This document shows positions 1-7,493 of a DNA stretch of 52,440 nt, piece after piece. Position 1 is the first letter of the stretch. The number at the start of each line of letters is the position of its first letter. Source of the stretch: a virus; IMG/VR virus record IMGVR_UViG_3300032069_000016, positions 1 through 52,440 of that record; one strand, written 5' to 3'. The translations under genes were made by a program, and so were the position numbers. Below the pieces are notes generated by a model, which had not been told where the DNA came from, ran no database searches, and saw nothing but the letters and a program-made list of their open reading frames with translations.

Positions 1-91
1 GGCGGTGCAGATAGCCCACGGATTATCTTGTTTTTCCACATCAATCATTTTGCAGATTGCTTCCTTTTCCGTCTTGGTTAATTCCGTTGCC
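1..91. repeat. Terminal direct repeat, left copy
   Basis: The 91 bases at the window start are identical to 52350-52440. An exact overlap of this size at the two ends of a contig normally means a circular or circularly permuted molecule, so the unique genome would be 52,349 bp. The reading frame of the gene crossing the join stays open, which supports closure. It could in principle be a short physical terminal repeat. Confidence 0.95.
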
Positions 92-123
92 CGCTCTTTC
101 CAAAAGTTCTTAAAAGTTTTCAT
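1..123 (-). CDS. Multi-module FKxFWK protein, N-terminal part (continues at the window's right end)
   Basis: First 41 codons of a gene that continues, across the circle join, at 52349 and ends at 50973. The ATG is at 123-121. The N-terminus reads MKTFKNFWKERATE, giving the first FKxFWK motif of this protein, and the segment runs without a stop into NPWAICTA, which is encoded in both copies of the terminal overlap. Joining the two parts adds 25 residues upstream of the first ATG visible at the right end, for a total of about 499 residues. The function is described under the right-end entry. Confidence 0.85.
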   Translation of the reverse strand, partial: MKTFKNFWKERATELTKTEKEAICKMIDVEKQDNPWAICTA

Positions 124-252
124 AATTTTTGATATTAAAATTGAGTTATAATCCGACCATCACTCTAATTATACTGATATTTTATTAGTTTTGATGCGGA
201 CTTAATCTTCTCATTCCCCCGCACCGATAAGCGATACGGGGATATGGGAAGA

Positions 253-393
253 CTATGCAACTGGTTCGGCAGAGGATTCGCCTTCTGCTGGTGCAGATTC
301 AGGAGCAACCTCTGCGGGAGCTTCGGCTACTTCTCCTTCTGGCTTAACTTCTTCTGGTTTTGCTTCTTCCTCTTTTTTTACTTCCTCGTCCAT
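253..393 (-). CDS. Small acidic low-complexity protein
   Basis: 46 residues starting MDEEVKKEEE, dominated by Glu, Ala and Pro, with no fold signature. A longer version from a TTG at 462 is open, but the ATG at 393 has a purine-rich AAAGAG stretch upstream and gives the compositionally uniform protein. It lies downstream of the portal and fibre-like genes, just before the FKxFWK protein, so a head-associated or scaffolding helper role is possible. Nothing in the sequence proves that. The 129 bases after it (124-252) hold no gene; the 119 bases before it also show nothing clear. Confidence 0.5.
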   Translation of the reverse strand: MDEEVKKEEEAKPEEVKPEGEVAEAPAEVAPESAPAEGESSAEPVA

Positions 394-512
394 TGTTTTG
401 CTCTTTACTGAATTGCCCGACCTTCGCCGAACAAAACAGAAAAGGATTATTGTTTTCGGCAATTACGACTCCAATTGCCGATTACCTTGTTTTTTTGATT
501 TCTGGGTCATAG

Positions 513-788
513 TTATAACGGATTCTCGCTGGCAAGATATAAAGTATATGAGTTATTATCCTCAATGTATTTTACATCTGCCCAAGTAATCGGCGAAATA
601 ATTTTGGCTTTGAAATCGGCGTAAAGCATATCAATTTCAAAAGATGTTTCAGCAACAATAATTGAATCTATCTTTTGAGCAATAGATTTGTAATTATTCA
701 CAAAATCCGCCTTGTTAGCGTCATTATTCGGGTCTGCTCCAATTACCTTGTTTACATCTTTATAAATTATGGTTTGATATAGATACAT
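513..788 (-). CDS. Hypothetical protein (91 aa) in late operon
   Basis: 91 residues starting MYLYQTIIYKDV. No membrane segment, cysteine cluster or recognised motif. It starts 4 bases after the stop of the large fibre-like protein, so it is co-transcribed with portal-region genes. A virion role is inferred only from position. Confidence 0.6.
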   Translation of the reverse strand: MYLYQTIIYKDVNKVIGADPNNDANKADFVNNYKSIAQKIDSIIVAETSFEIDMLYADFKAKIISPITWADVKYIEDNNSYTLYLASENPL

Positions 789-792
789 ATTT

Positions 793-2106
793 TTATTCTT
801 CTACAAATCTTACTCCATAAGTAACAGTTATCCCGCTATTTTGTGGTTCTATCGTTACCAACATATTCTCGTTGGCCTCCAGATATCTGCCCAGATTATC
901 TATTAGCTCTCCAAAATGGTCGGTAGCAATCACGAATTTATCTATCAATGTTCCTCTTGCTGAAATTGTCGGATTATAATAAGCAGAACAAACAGATGAG
1001 GCAGATTGACTTGACCGAATCTTGTTTATTGTTAGTGCTGTGCCATTAGCAGTAATAGTCGGGTTTTTATAAATACGGAAATTAGAAAATGCAGAACCCG
1101 TTCCTTTAGTCATTGAAATTATTGATTCCCAAATCCTAACAAGTTTGCCTGAAGCGTTTGGATTCTTCAAAAGGAAGAAGTTGTTTTCGTCTGTATTGGC
1201 AATCGTAATGTCGCCAGTAATGACCGAGAATCCTTTGCCGTTATAAGTATCCGCTTGCCACAAATCACCGCCAGCGACAGCAACGGGAATTGCTGACTGG
1301 TCTGAAGCAATAGCAACAGGCGCAGAATCTGCCATTAACTTCTGCCCTAATGTATTCAACCTTGTGGATAAAGCGACATCAAGATTGTCCGTCTTGGCTT
1401 TGATAAGTAACTGGGTTGCCTCGGCATTCCTTGTTGAAAGGGCGACATCAAATTCTGAAAGAATTGAGTTTAATTTATCAAACAAATCTTTTAGTGTCCT
1501 GTTATCCGGTGATACTCCGGTGATTGCGTCCCGTAAAGCGGAAGTCGTTATATCAAGTTTGGCGAGAACTGACGCAAGGTTTCCACCTGATTCTTTGGCG
1601 TAATCAGTTGGCAGATTATTTACCTCAATTTCAGCAGGAAAATTAGAAACCTCTATTTCAGTCGGGAAATTTTCTACTTCGGTTTTTAAGTTATCATTAT
1701 TGAACTTAAATTTATCCAAATCATTCTTAATCCCAGCCAGATTACCGTCCTCTTTCGCTGGGTTTATCCTAACATCAGAACTATCTTTCAAACCGACAAC
1801 ATCCGCAGAACTCCCACCTGTTACTTTTAAGTTATCACCATCAAACTTAAACTTGTCCAAATCATTCTTAACATCTCCGAGAGTTTCTTCGGTTGCTGGG
1901 TCAATACGATTATCTCCTGAATCAAGAACGCCAACATTGCCAATGTCTATATGCTCAACCTCAATGGTGGCATCCACTTTAAGTCGCCCTTCGGGTGTGA
2001 ACTGCGGGTTAATCAAATTGCCTTCGGCATCCAAAATCCCGTTGGCTTCAATCTCCTTTACTACGGGATTGATTTTTTTTGTATCTAAACCGATTAGGTT
2101 TGGCAT
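793..2106 (-). CDS. Fibre- or collar-like virion protein with internal repeats
   Basis: 437 residues. The N-terminal half contains two copies of a segment with the pattern NDLDKFKFxxDNLK, each preceded by a DxRI(D/N)PA(T/K)E phrase. The centre has paired short NFPxEIEV repeats and two DVALSTR phrases, followed by ASDQSAIPV. Repeats of the RINPATEE and ASDQSAIPV kind are familiar to me from phage fibre or decoration proteins (family knowledge, not searched). The C-terminal 150 residues are non-repetitive and beta-rich by composition. The gene follows the portal stop by 2 bases. A head-fibre, collar or tail-associated role is likely; attachment cannot be told from sequence. Confidence 0.65.
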   Translation of the reverse strand: MPNLIGLDTKKINPVVKEIEANGILDAEGNLINPQFTPEGRLKVDATIEVEHIDIGNVGVLDSGDNRIDPATEETLGDVKNDLDKFKFDGDNLKVTGGSSADVVGLKDSSDVRINPAKEDGNLAGIKNDLDKFKFNNDNLKTEVENFPTEIEVSNFPAEIEVNNLPTDYAKESGGNLASVLAKLDITTSALRDAITGVSPDNRTLKDLFDKLNSILSEFDVALSTRNAEATQLLIKAKTDNLDVALSTRLNTLGQKLMADSAPVAIASDQSAIPVAVAGGDLWQADTYNGKGFSVITGDITIANTDENNFFLLKNPNASGKLVRIWESIISMTKGTGSAFSNFRIYKNPTITANGTALTINKIRSSQSASSVCSAYYNPTISARGTLIDKFVIATDHFGELIDNLGRYLEANENMLVTIEPQNSGITVTYGVRFVEE

Positions 2107-2108
2107 TT

Positions 2109-4622
2109 TTAGACGCTATACTCTTTTACATAAACGAAATACTTTTTGCCAGTTATATCTTCCATTGTAACAATTCCGCCGTAGCCCTTCGGGTTCTTTT
2201 GAACGAACTCCACTAAAATCTTCTTGGCTTGCGGGAAGTCGTGGACAAAGGTTTTTTCCGTATATCCGTATTGCAGGAGCATAGCCGATGACTGGGCTTG
2301 AAACAGATTCTTAACGCTTTCCTTCAAATTAACATCCGTAATCAATTCGCCGAACATCACTGGGTTCTGCTCAAAGCTCTGCTCTGGGCTTAAAACTTTT
2401 GAATCCACAAATGAACCCTTGCTAAACGGATTCAATTTCTTGATTACCGATTTGATTCTTTCGGTAGCAGATTGTCCAGTCGTTAATTCCGAAAAGAATT
2501 TCTGCAAAGCTGGTATCGGACTTAATGCGTGGAAGACCGCATTCTTGGTATCGTCCCAACGCTTAAAATCTCCTGCGAACTGATAATCAATCCCATAAGC
2601 TCTTTTGCCCTCGGTAATAATATACTGGTCGGGTCGCCTATCGCCCAAGACCGCTTGCTTTTCCAGCTTCCAAAGTTTAGCCAAATCCTTAATTGCCTTC
2701 TTATAACTATCCGGGTCTCGCTTCATATCCTCAATCAACAGGGCATCTTTCAGGTTCCTGCCGTGAACATATTGGGCAACAAGATAACCAGGATATTTCC
2801 TTGACCCGCCGAACTTTGCCCTCCATCTCTCGGAATCATATTCGGGAGTCATATTTATCCAGTTGATAAACTCCTGCCTGACCCTGTCCGTCGGCAAAAT
2901 GTTTTTGAAAATGTCCACATAGGGCATCCACTTTACGGGTGCAACATTCGCTCCTGCCTTTTTCAAAGCCAAGGTTAATTCCTGTTCCAACGATTGGCTA
3001 TTAACATTAACGGCAACTGGCGGCTTGATGACAAAACCTTCATTCGTCTGGATTTTGTAAAATATGAACGGCTGGCTGTATCCTCTGTCGTCCAAATATG
3101 TCTTATAGCCATCGTCCGTATAGACCGACTTGTGGATTTCCCTCTCGGCTTCCTCGTTATAATTCACTTCCCCGCCGACTACCTTGTGTTCTGGCTCGGC
3201 TTCTTTCTTTGCCGTATCCACCGTTCCCAACGGGGTCTGAACTTTATCTGCCGTTGCGACTGGCGTGGCGATTATCGGAATATAACCGCTTGGGCTGAGA
3301 ACCATCGGCTTGTCAGCCCATTCCTCATACGGAGTTTCGCCCAGCTTATCCCTGACTTCGTTAAGCGTCATCGTGCCATTCTTGAGGGCTTGGTCGTAAA
3401 TGACCATCGCTTCTTTCGGGTCTGTCGTGTCTGGCTGAACCCAAGCAAATTCTATATCGGTATAGCCAAAGTCTTTCCAAATAATCTCTTGATTAAATAC
3501 CTCTTTGAGCAAATGCAGAACTGAACTGTATCCTTTGGCTTCGGATAATTGCTTCTGGGTTTCGGATATTGCCCTATTGAGGTCTTCGGTCAACCCTATA
3601 TCCTGTCCCGCTAATCCGTAAGCCGCCGCCATCAACTTGGCCATAAATGTCATATACTGCATAAACTCCATATCCTTGTTCGTGTTCGGCTTCAGCATTA
3701 TCGGCTTGATTTCTTTCGGGCCAGCCATAATTGCTGGTCTGTGAAAACTTGCCTGCAACTCGGCATACAGATTTTCTTTCAAAGCATTCAAATCCCTTTC
3801 GTTCATATTGCCGATTAACTGCAAAATAACTGGAGGCATAGAACCTTCTTCAAAATACGCTCCGTTATAGTTATCGGCATTAAGCAGATTGGCGACTACT
3901 GAAAGGACTGATTCCAAAGGCGACATCCCGTAACCGAACTTCTCCATCGCCCCCTGCGGGTGCATACAAAAATAGATAAAATCTTTCTTCGGCCAAGCGG
4001 CTATAATATCCCCCGATTCCGGGCCGCCATACTGGCTGTTATTCATTACCTGCAAATATGAAACGGGGAGCGTTCTCTCTCCTTCAATCGTGCCTAACGG
4101 GATTTCCACATCTTGGTTGCCATATTCATCAAAGACAGGTCTTATCGTGGCGGCATCAATATAATGGAGTTCTGCCAGTTTCCCATCTGGGTATCTTGTT
4201 TTCTCCAGCGAAACGGCATCCAAGACAAGCAAATCTTCAAGCATTTTGTCCAGCATTGTCCTGAATGTGTCGTTGCTCTTATTCGGGTGCTTGAAATGCT
4301 CTTTGACTTCTTCTACCTTTGCTTGGTCAACTTTGGCTAACGGGTTAATCGGCTGAATGTTCCATTCGGTCTTGGTAACCTTTTCTTTCAAAACATTGAT
4401 GCAGATTCTGGCAATGTGGACGGAATATGATGCCCTCCGCAGAACATCAAAAGAAATCCGCCCTGGCTTGCGGAGCCCTTTCTGCATCATATAGGCCAGC
4501 GTCTTCTTGTAGTCGTAGGCGAGTGCCCTCGTTGGCGAAGGATTTAACCCTCTTCCTACTTGCTTGCGGATATAGTCTCCGATTATATCCTTTTGAGGTC
4601 TGACAACTTGTTGTTTTGCCAT
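2109..4622 (-). CDS. Portal protein fused to a kinase-like C-terminal domain
   Basis: 837 residues, far longer than usual portals (about 400-550). Roughly residues 1-480 look like an HK97/SPP1-type portal: it follows the terminase in the late operon and has the KNGTMTLNEVRDKLG style ending of portal cores. Residues about 490-760 read like a protein-kinase/APH fold: a helix after a possible beta3 Lys, a hinge-like segment YVHGRNLKD, a catalytic-loop-like LGDRRPDQYII and a metal-site-like GIDYQFAGD. The spacing from the loop Asp to the next key position is the kinase-like +5, but that position is Gln instead of Asn. Portal forms the dodecameric DNA channel at one capsid vertex. The appended domain could be an ejected effector, a capsid-modifying enzyme or a structural relic. 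Confidence 0.85.
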   Translation of the reverse strand: MAKQQVVRPQKDIIGDYIRKQVGRGLNPSPTRALAYDYKKTLAYMMQKGLRKPGRISFDVLRRASYSVHIARICINVLKEKVTKTEWNIQPINPLAKVDQAKVEEVKEHFKHPNKSNDTFRTMLDKMLEDLLVLDAVSLEKTRYPDGKLAELHYIDAATIRPVFDEYGNQDVEIPLGTIEGERTLPVSYLQVMNNSQYGGPESGDIIAAWPKKDFIYFCMHPQGAMEKFGYGMSPLESVLSVVANLLNADNYNGAYFEEGSMPPVILQLIGNMNERDLNALKENLYAELQASFHRPAIMAGPKEIKPIMLKPNTNKDMEFMQYMTFMAKLMAAAYGLAGQDIGLTEDLNRAISETQKQLSEAKGYSSVLHLLKEVFNQEIIWKDFGYTDIEFAWVQPDTTDPKEAMVIYDQALKNGTMTLNEVRDKLGETPYEEWADKPMVLSPSGYIPIIATPVATADKVQTPLGTVDTAKKEAEPEHKVVGGEVNYNEEAEREIHKSVYTDDGYKTYLDDRGYSQPFIFYKIQTNEGFVIKPPVAVNVNSQSLEQELTLALKKAGANVAPVKWMPYVDIFKNILPTDRVRQEFINWINMTPEYDSERWRAKFGGSRKYPGYLVAQYVHGRNLKDALLIEDMKRDPDSYKKAIKDLAKLWKLEKQAVLGDRRPDQYIITEGKRAYGIDYQFAGDFKRWDDTKNAVFHALSPIPALQKFFSELTTGQSATERIKSVIKKLNPFSKGSFVDSKVLSPEQSFEQNPVMFGELITDVNLKESVKNLFQAQSSAMLLQYGYTEKTFVHDFPQAKKILVEFVQKNPKGYGGIVTMEDITGKKYFVYVKEYSV

Positions 4623-4647
4623 ATCACTATAATTATATTGTTTTTCG

Positions 4648-4995
4648 TCAAGAATTGATTAGCTTCAGGGCATTCTTGCGGAGCTTACTGCTCAAACGGT
4701 AATACCAATACCTGTCTTTGAAGTTCATAATCTTCGTAATCTCCTTTGAATTAAAACCTAAATGCCTTAAAACCATCAGTTCAACTTCCAAAGCGCTTAA
4801 CCGCGAAATGATAAATTCAATGTCAGAAAAATCCCCGATGATTTCTGTCGGCTCTTCGGGAGTTTCAACCACATTTTCCAAAGGCACATACTGAACCACT
4901 TTATGGTCATACCAAAGAATCGGGTCGTAAAGATATTTCCCGTTGACTTTTACTAAATACTTTTGAGGTATTGTTCTCATTTTACTTCTTCTCAT
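4648..4995 (-). CDS. HTH protein, sigma70 region 4-like
   Basis: 115 residues. The start chosen is the ATG at 4995, whose first bases overlap the previous stop (ATGA). The C-terminal 55 residues form a compact helix-turn-helix: LSALEVELMVLRHLGF, then NSKEITKIMN as the turn and recognition helix, then a basic tail. The spacing resembles sigma-factor region 4 or small phage DNA-binding adaptors. The N-terminal half is unassigned. It sits between terminase and portal, an unusual place for a transcription factor. It may control late transcription or assist packaging. Confidence 0.65.
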   Translation of the reverse strand: MRRSKMRTIPQKYLVKVNGKYLYDPILWYDHKVVQYVPLENVVETPEEPTEIIGDFSDIEFIISRLSALEVELMVLRHLGFNSKEITKIMNFKDRYWYYRLSSKLRKNALKLINS

Positions 4996-5543
4996 TTTAC
5001 TTCTCGTGTCTGTTTGCCCCATTGTTTCAAGAGGTTCTCCGTCCATTCTTGAAACCATTCCAAGTAGGCGACTACATCTGTATTGCTCTTGGCAATTATG
5101 GACACGGCAAAGCTATCAACTAAAAGTTTCCGAATACCCTTGATTGCGTCTTTCTGGTGCAGAAATCTGAAATCATATTCCTTTGTCTGAACGGTAATGT
5201 GGATTTTTTGATTTATTACGCTTTCTTCTTCCCTTAACGCCTTAACAACAAACTTAAAGAACTCCGTTATATTATTCAGAAGCCCATCGCTCTTATGCTC
5301 GTGTTCCCACTCCCTCGCCAAATCATAAAGTATTCTGCGAGACCCGTTTATCGTCCACGGGTAAGGCAGATAAGCGGGAATGCCGGGCAACATCGGCGCT
5401 CCTTTCGTCTGCATTATCGTGTCAACGGCGCTTTTCTCTTTCGGCAGGATTATCTTCCTTTCCGCTAAAAGCTCGCGGGCAAATTTCCCTGCTTCCAATA
5501 ATTGCTTTCGTGGCGGCCTTCTTTTCTTCATAGAGGTCGTCAT
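4992..5543 (-). CDS. Hypothetical late-operon protein (183 aa)
   Basis: 183 residues with a very basic N-terminus (MTTSMKKRRPPRKQ), a Pro-rich GIPAYLPYPW stretch and a helical C-terminal half rich in aromatic residues. The ATG overlaps the upstream stop (ATGA). No known family recognised. It belongs to the cluster of small genes between the large terminase and the portal. Confidence 0.65.
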   Translation of the reverse strand: MTTSMKKRRPPRKQLLEAGKFARELLAERKIILPKEKSAVDTIMQTKGAPMLPGIPAYLPYPWTINGSRRILYDLAREWEHEHKSDGLLNNITEFFKFVVKALREEESVINQKIHITVQTKEYDFRFLHQKDAIKGIRKLLVDSFAVSIIAKSNTDVVAYLEWFQEWTENLLKQWGKQTREVK

Positions 5544-5857
5544 ACTTGTCTTTTCTCTTTAGCTCCGTGCGACTCAAATAACGGGTCGCCTGGTGGAATC
5601 ATTACTTGTGCCATCCCTGGCGGAATAATAGGTCTCCTTATTGGCGGCGGAGCATCAGGGAGTTTTAGCCCCGCTGGGAATGGCGTGGCGGAAACGACTG
5701 CTGGCCTTGCGAACCTTTCATTGATGTCGCATTTCTTGCCCTTCACAATTCTGATAGTAATAACCTCCGATTCTTCAATCGTATGGAAGCCGTGGCAAAC
5801 TTCGCAGGAAATCATTTCCCTTTTATCAAGTTTGTTTATTAGTCCTTGTGGTTGCAT
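5540..5857 (-). CDS. Small CxxC protein with Pro-rich tail
   Basis: 105 residues from the ATG at 5857. A longer frame from 5935 would overlap the upstream gene more deeply. It contains one CEVCHGFH motif (CxxC plus His) that could bind zinc, then a Pro-rich C-terminal segment (LPDAPPPIRRPIIPPG). It overlaps the preceding gene by about 30 bases. Function unknown. Confidence 0.55.
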   Translation of the reverse strand: MQPQGLINKLDKREMISCEVCHGFHTIEESEVITIRIVKGKKCDINERFARPAVVSATPFPAGLKLPDAPPPIRRPIIPPGMAQVMIPPGDPLFESHGAKEKRQV

Positions 5858-6494
5858 ATTGTTTTTTGTCTCGTGCCATAACTTCATCAAATTCCTTGTC
5901 AAAAATTGAAAAAATCTTTCCATTCTTGTCCACATAAATTCCGTATCCTTTTTCCCTTAATCTATTTTCCGTTGTCTTCTGAACCCCTTTGATGAGCAAA
6001 TCGGCTCCATCTTTGAATCTTTGAGATAGCCGTTCCATTGTGGTTAACAATGAATATGTTTTCATCTCTTTGGCTATCCCGTTCCCAATATCCATAAAAA
6101 GCTGGGCGATAATGTTCACCACTTGCTCAAAATCAAATCTCATCTGCGATTTGAATACTCTCGTTTCTTTCGTGAGTTGCCCTTTGCTCTGGAACAGCTC
6201 GGCCAAGAATGAAGCGGATTCCAAACCTCGCTGAAACAAATACTGGGTAAGGACGGAATCTTTCTGCTCTTGGGAAAACTTGGCATTAGTCAATGCCCGA
6301 ACCAATTTCTTTTCAGTTGTCCCTTCGCGGTCTATAACAACCAATGCTTTCTTACTGGTCAGCGGATTCCTAATCACTGCTTTCTCTCTCTTTGGAGTTT
6401 TAATCTGCTTGGCCTTAACATAGTCCGAATGGTCTTCGGCGAAAACCGCCTCAACTGCTCCTGATAGAATTGATTTTTTAGCTACCTGTTTCAT
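5826..6494 (-). CDS. Hypothetical helical late-operon protein (222 aa)
   Basis: 222 residues, mainly helical by composition, with a basic N-terminal third (KAKQIKTPKREKAV) and no cysteine cluster or membrane segment. The C-terminus has an IYVDKNGKIFSIFDKEF stretch. The start overlaps the upstream gene by 17 bases. No family recognised. Its position between terminase and portal suggests a role in head assembly or packaging, which is inference. Confidence 0.65.
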   Translation of the reverse strand: MKQVAKKSILSGAVEAVFAEDHSDYVKAKQIKTPKREKAVIRNPLTSKKALVVIDREGTTEKKLVRALTNAKFSQEQKDSVLTQYLFQRGLESASFLAELFQSKGQLTKETRVFKSQMRFDFEQVVNIIAQLFMDIGNGIAKEMKTYSLLTTMERLSQRFKDGADLLIKGVQKTTENRLREKGYGIYVDKNGKIFSIFDKEFDEVMARDKKQYATTRTNKQT

Positions 6495-6666
6495 ATGGTT
6501 TTCTGATTAAACCCGCCGAGCTGTCAAACCAAGCGTGATGACGGCCTGCGGTGATTTTTACAAGCCGATAAATCGTAACTCCGCTCCACTTTGGAGTTAA
6601 AACCTTCCTCGTCCTGTGGAATACTCTCTTGAAAAACTCCCAAAGTTTTCTAAAAAGTTCCCTCAT
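6478..6666 (-). CDS. Small basic amphipathic protein
   Basis: 62 residues beginning MRELFRKLWEFFKRVFHR, a strongly amphipathic helix with alternating aromatic and basic residues. This is reminiscent of, but not identical to, the FKxFWK N-termini of head-region proteins elsewhere in this genome. The ATG overlaps the glycosyltransferase stop (ATGA), so it is translationally coupled. Function unknown. Confidence 0.6.
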   Translation of the reverse strand: MRELFRKLWEFFKRVFHRTRKVLTPKWSGVTIYRLVKITAGRHHAWFDSSAGLIRKPYETGS

Positions 6667-7454
6667 TTGAATTCAGCCCCTTCGGGCAAGAATCTCCACT
6701 TGCTAAAAAAGTATTTCTTATCGGCTTCAAAATCATCAATATCTTCCAGAAGCGACCAGTCCAAATCAAACCCATATACGGGAATGAACTGACTGCTGAT
6801 AACTTCAAAACCTTTGGCATACATCTCTTGCCAGAAATCCCTTGCGAGAAAATAATGGGTCTTGTAATTCTTATCCAAGTTGATTATCTCGGCGAGCTGT
6901 CTGGTCAGCCCCATTAAATCTAAATTGAGGTCTCTTTCCTCTTTGGGCAAATCAAACTTATACTTATCAAACTCTGACGCTTCAATCTGCCCTTTGGTCT
7001 CGTAGCCCGAAACGATGCCGACATCTCCTCTATTGACTCTCTCCAGCAACTGGTCAATCGTATCCTCCCTAATGAGTATCCACGGATTATAGAGAATCAA
7101 AAAACGGGCATCCGTCTCTTGCAAAGCGGTTTCAAGGCCCGTCATCACATACTCGGCGTAAGTCGCAAAAGGCGGCGGTTCAACTGGTATTGCGTTCCCG
7201 CCGACAAACCTGCCCATCACTATGTCCCATACCTCTTTGGGCATCCTGTCTGGTTCGCCGACAAAAATGAAATATGCCTTATGCTTCTTTGTCCCCAATC
7301 TTGACAAGGTAACTTGCAGAACCTCTGGGGTCAGCTGTTCGGTCGGCGTATCTTTCCAGTATCCATAAAGCGGAATTATTATCGCCACCTTTGACTGGGA
7401 CTGCAAATACGAATCTACGGTCTGCTCAACTTTTTTTTGTTCTTCTTCTGCCAT
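6663..7454 (-). CDS. GT-A fold glycosyltransferase-like protein
   Basis: 263 residues. After a charged N-terminal stretch the protein reads KVAIIIPLYGYW, the first beta strand and nucleotide-binding loop typical of family 2-like GT-A enzymes. Further on, TDARFLILYNPW ends a strand where a DxD motif would be expected; the metal-binding DxD itself is not obvious. Such enzymes transfer a sugar from a nucleotide-sugar to an acceptor. It lies directly after the large terminase, so it is expressed with structural genes and could modify virion proteins, DNA or the host surface. The missing clear DxD lowers certainty about activity. Confidence 0.65.
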   Translation of the reverse strand: MAEEEQKKVEQTVDSYLQSQSKVAIIIPLYGYWKDTPTEQLTPEVLQVTLSRLGTKKHKAYFIFVGEPDRMPKEVWDIVMGRFVGGNAIPVEPPPFATYAEYVMTGLETALQETDARFLILYNPWILIREDTIDQLLERVNRGDVGIVSGYETKGQIEASEFDKYKFDLPKEERDLNLDLMGLTRQLAEIINLDKNYKTHYFLARDFWQEMYAKGFEVISSQFIPVYGFDLDWSLLEDIDDFEADKKYFFSKWRFLPEGAEFK

Positions 7455-7493
7455 AAATTGAATTATAAAGCAATCTTTATGCTTTTCAAACGA

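Noticed and set aside
124-252. Promoter with TATAAT at 168-173 (minus)
   Set aside because: The -10 is good, but no -35 lies at 16-18 bases; the sequence there is CATCAA.
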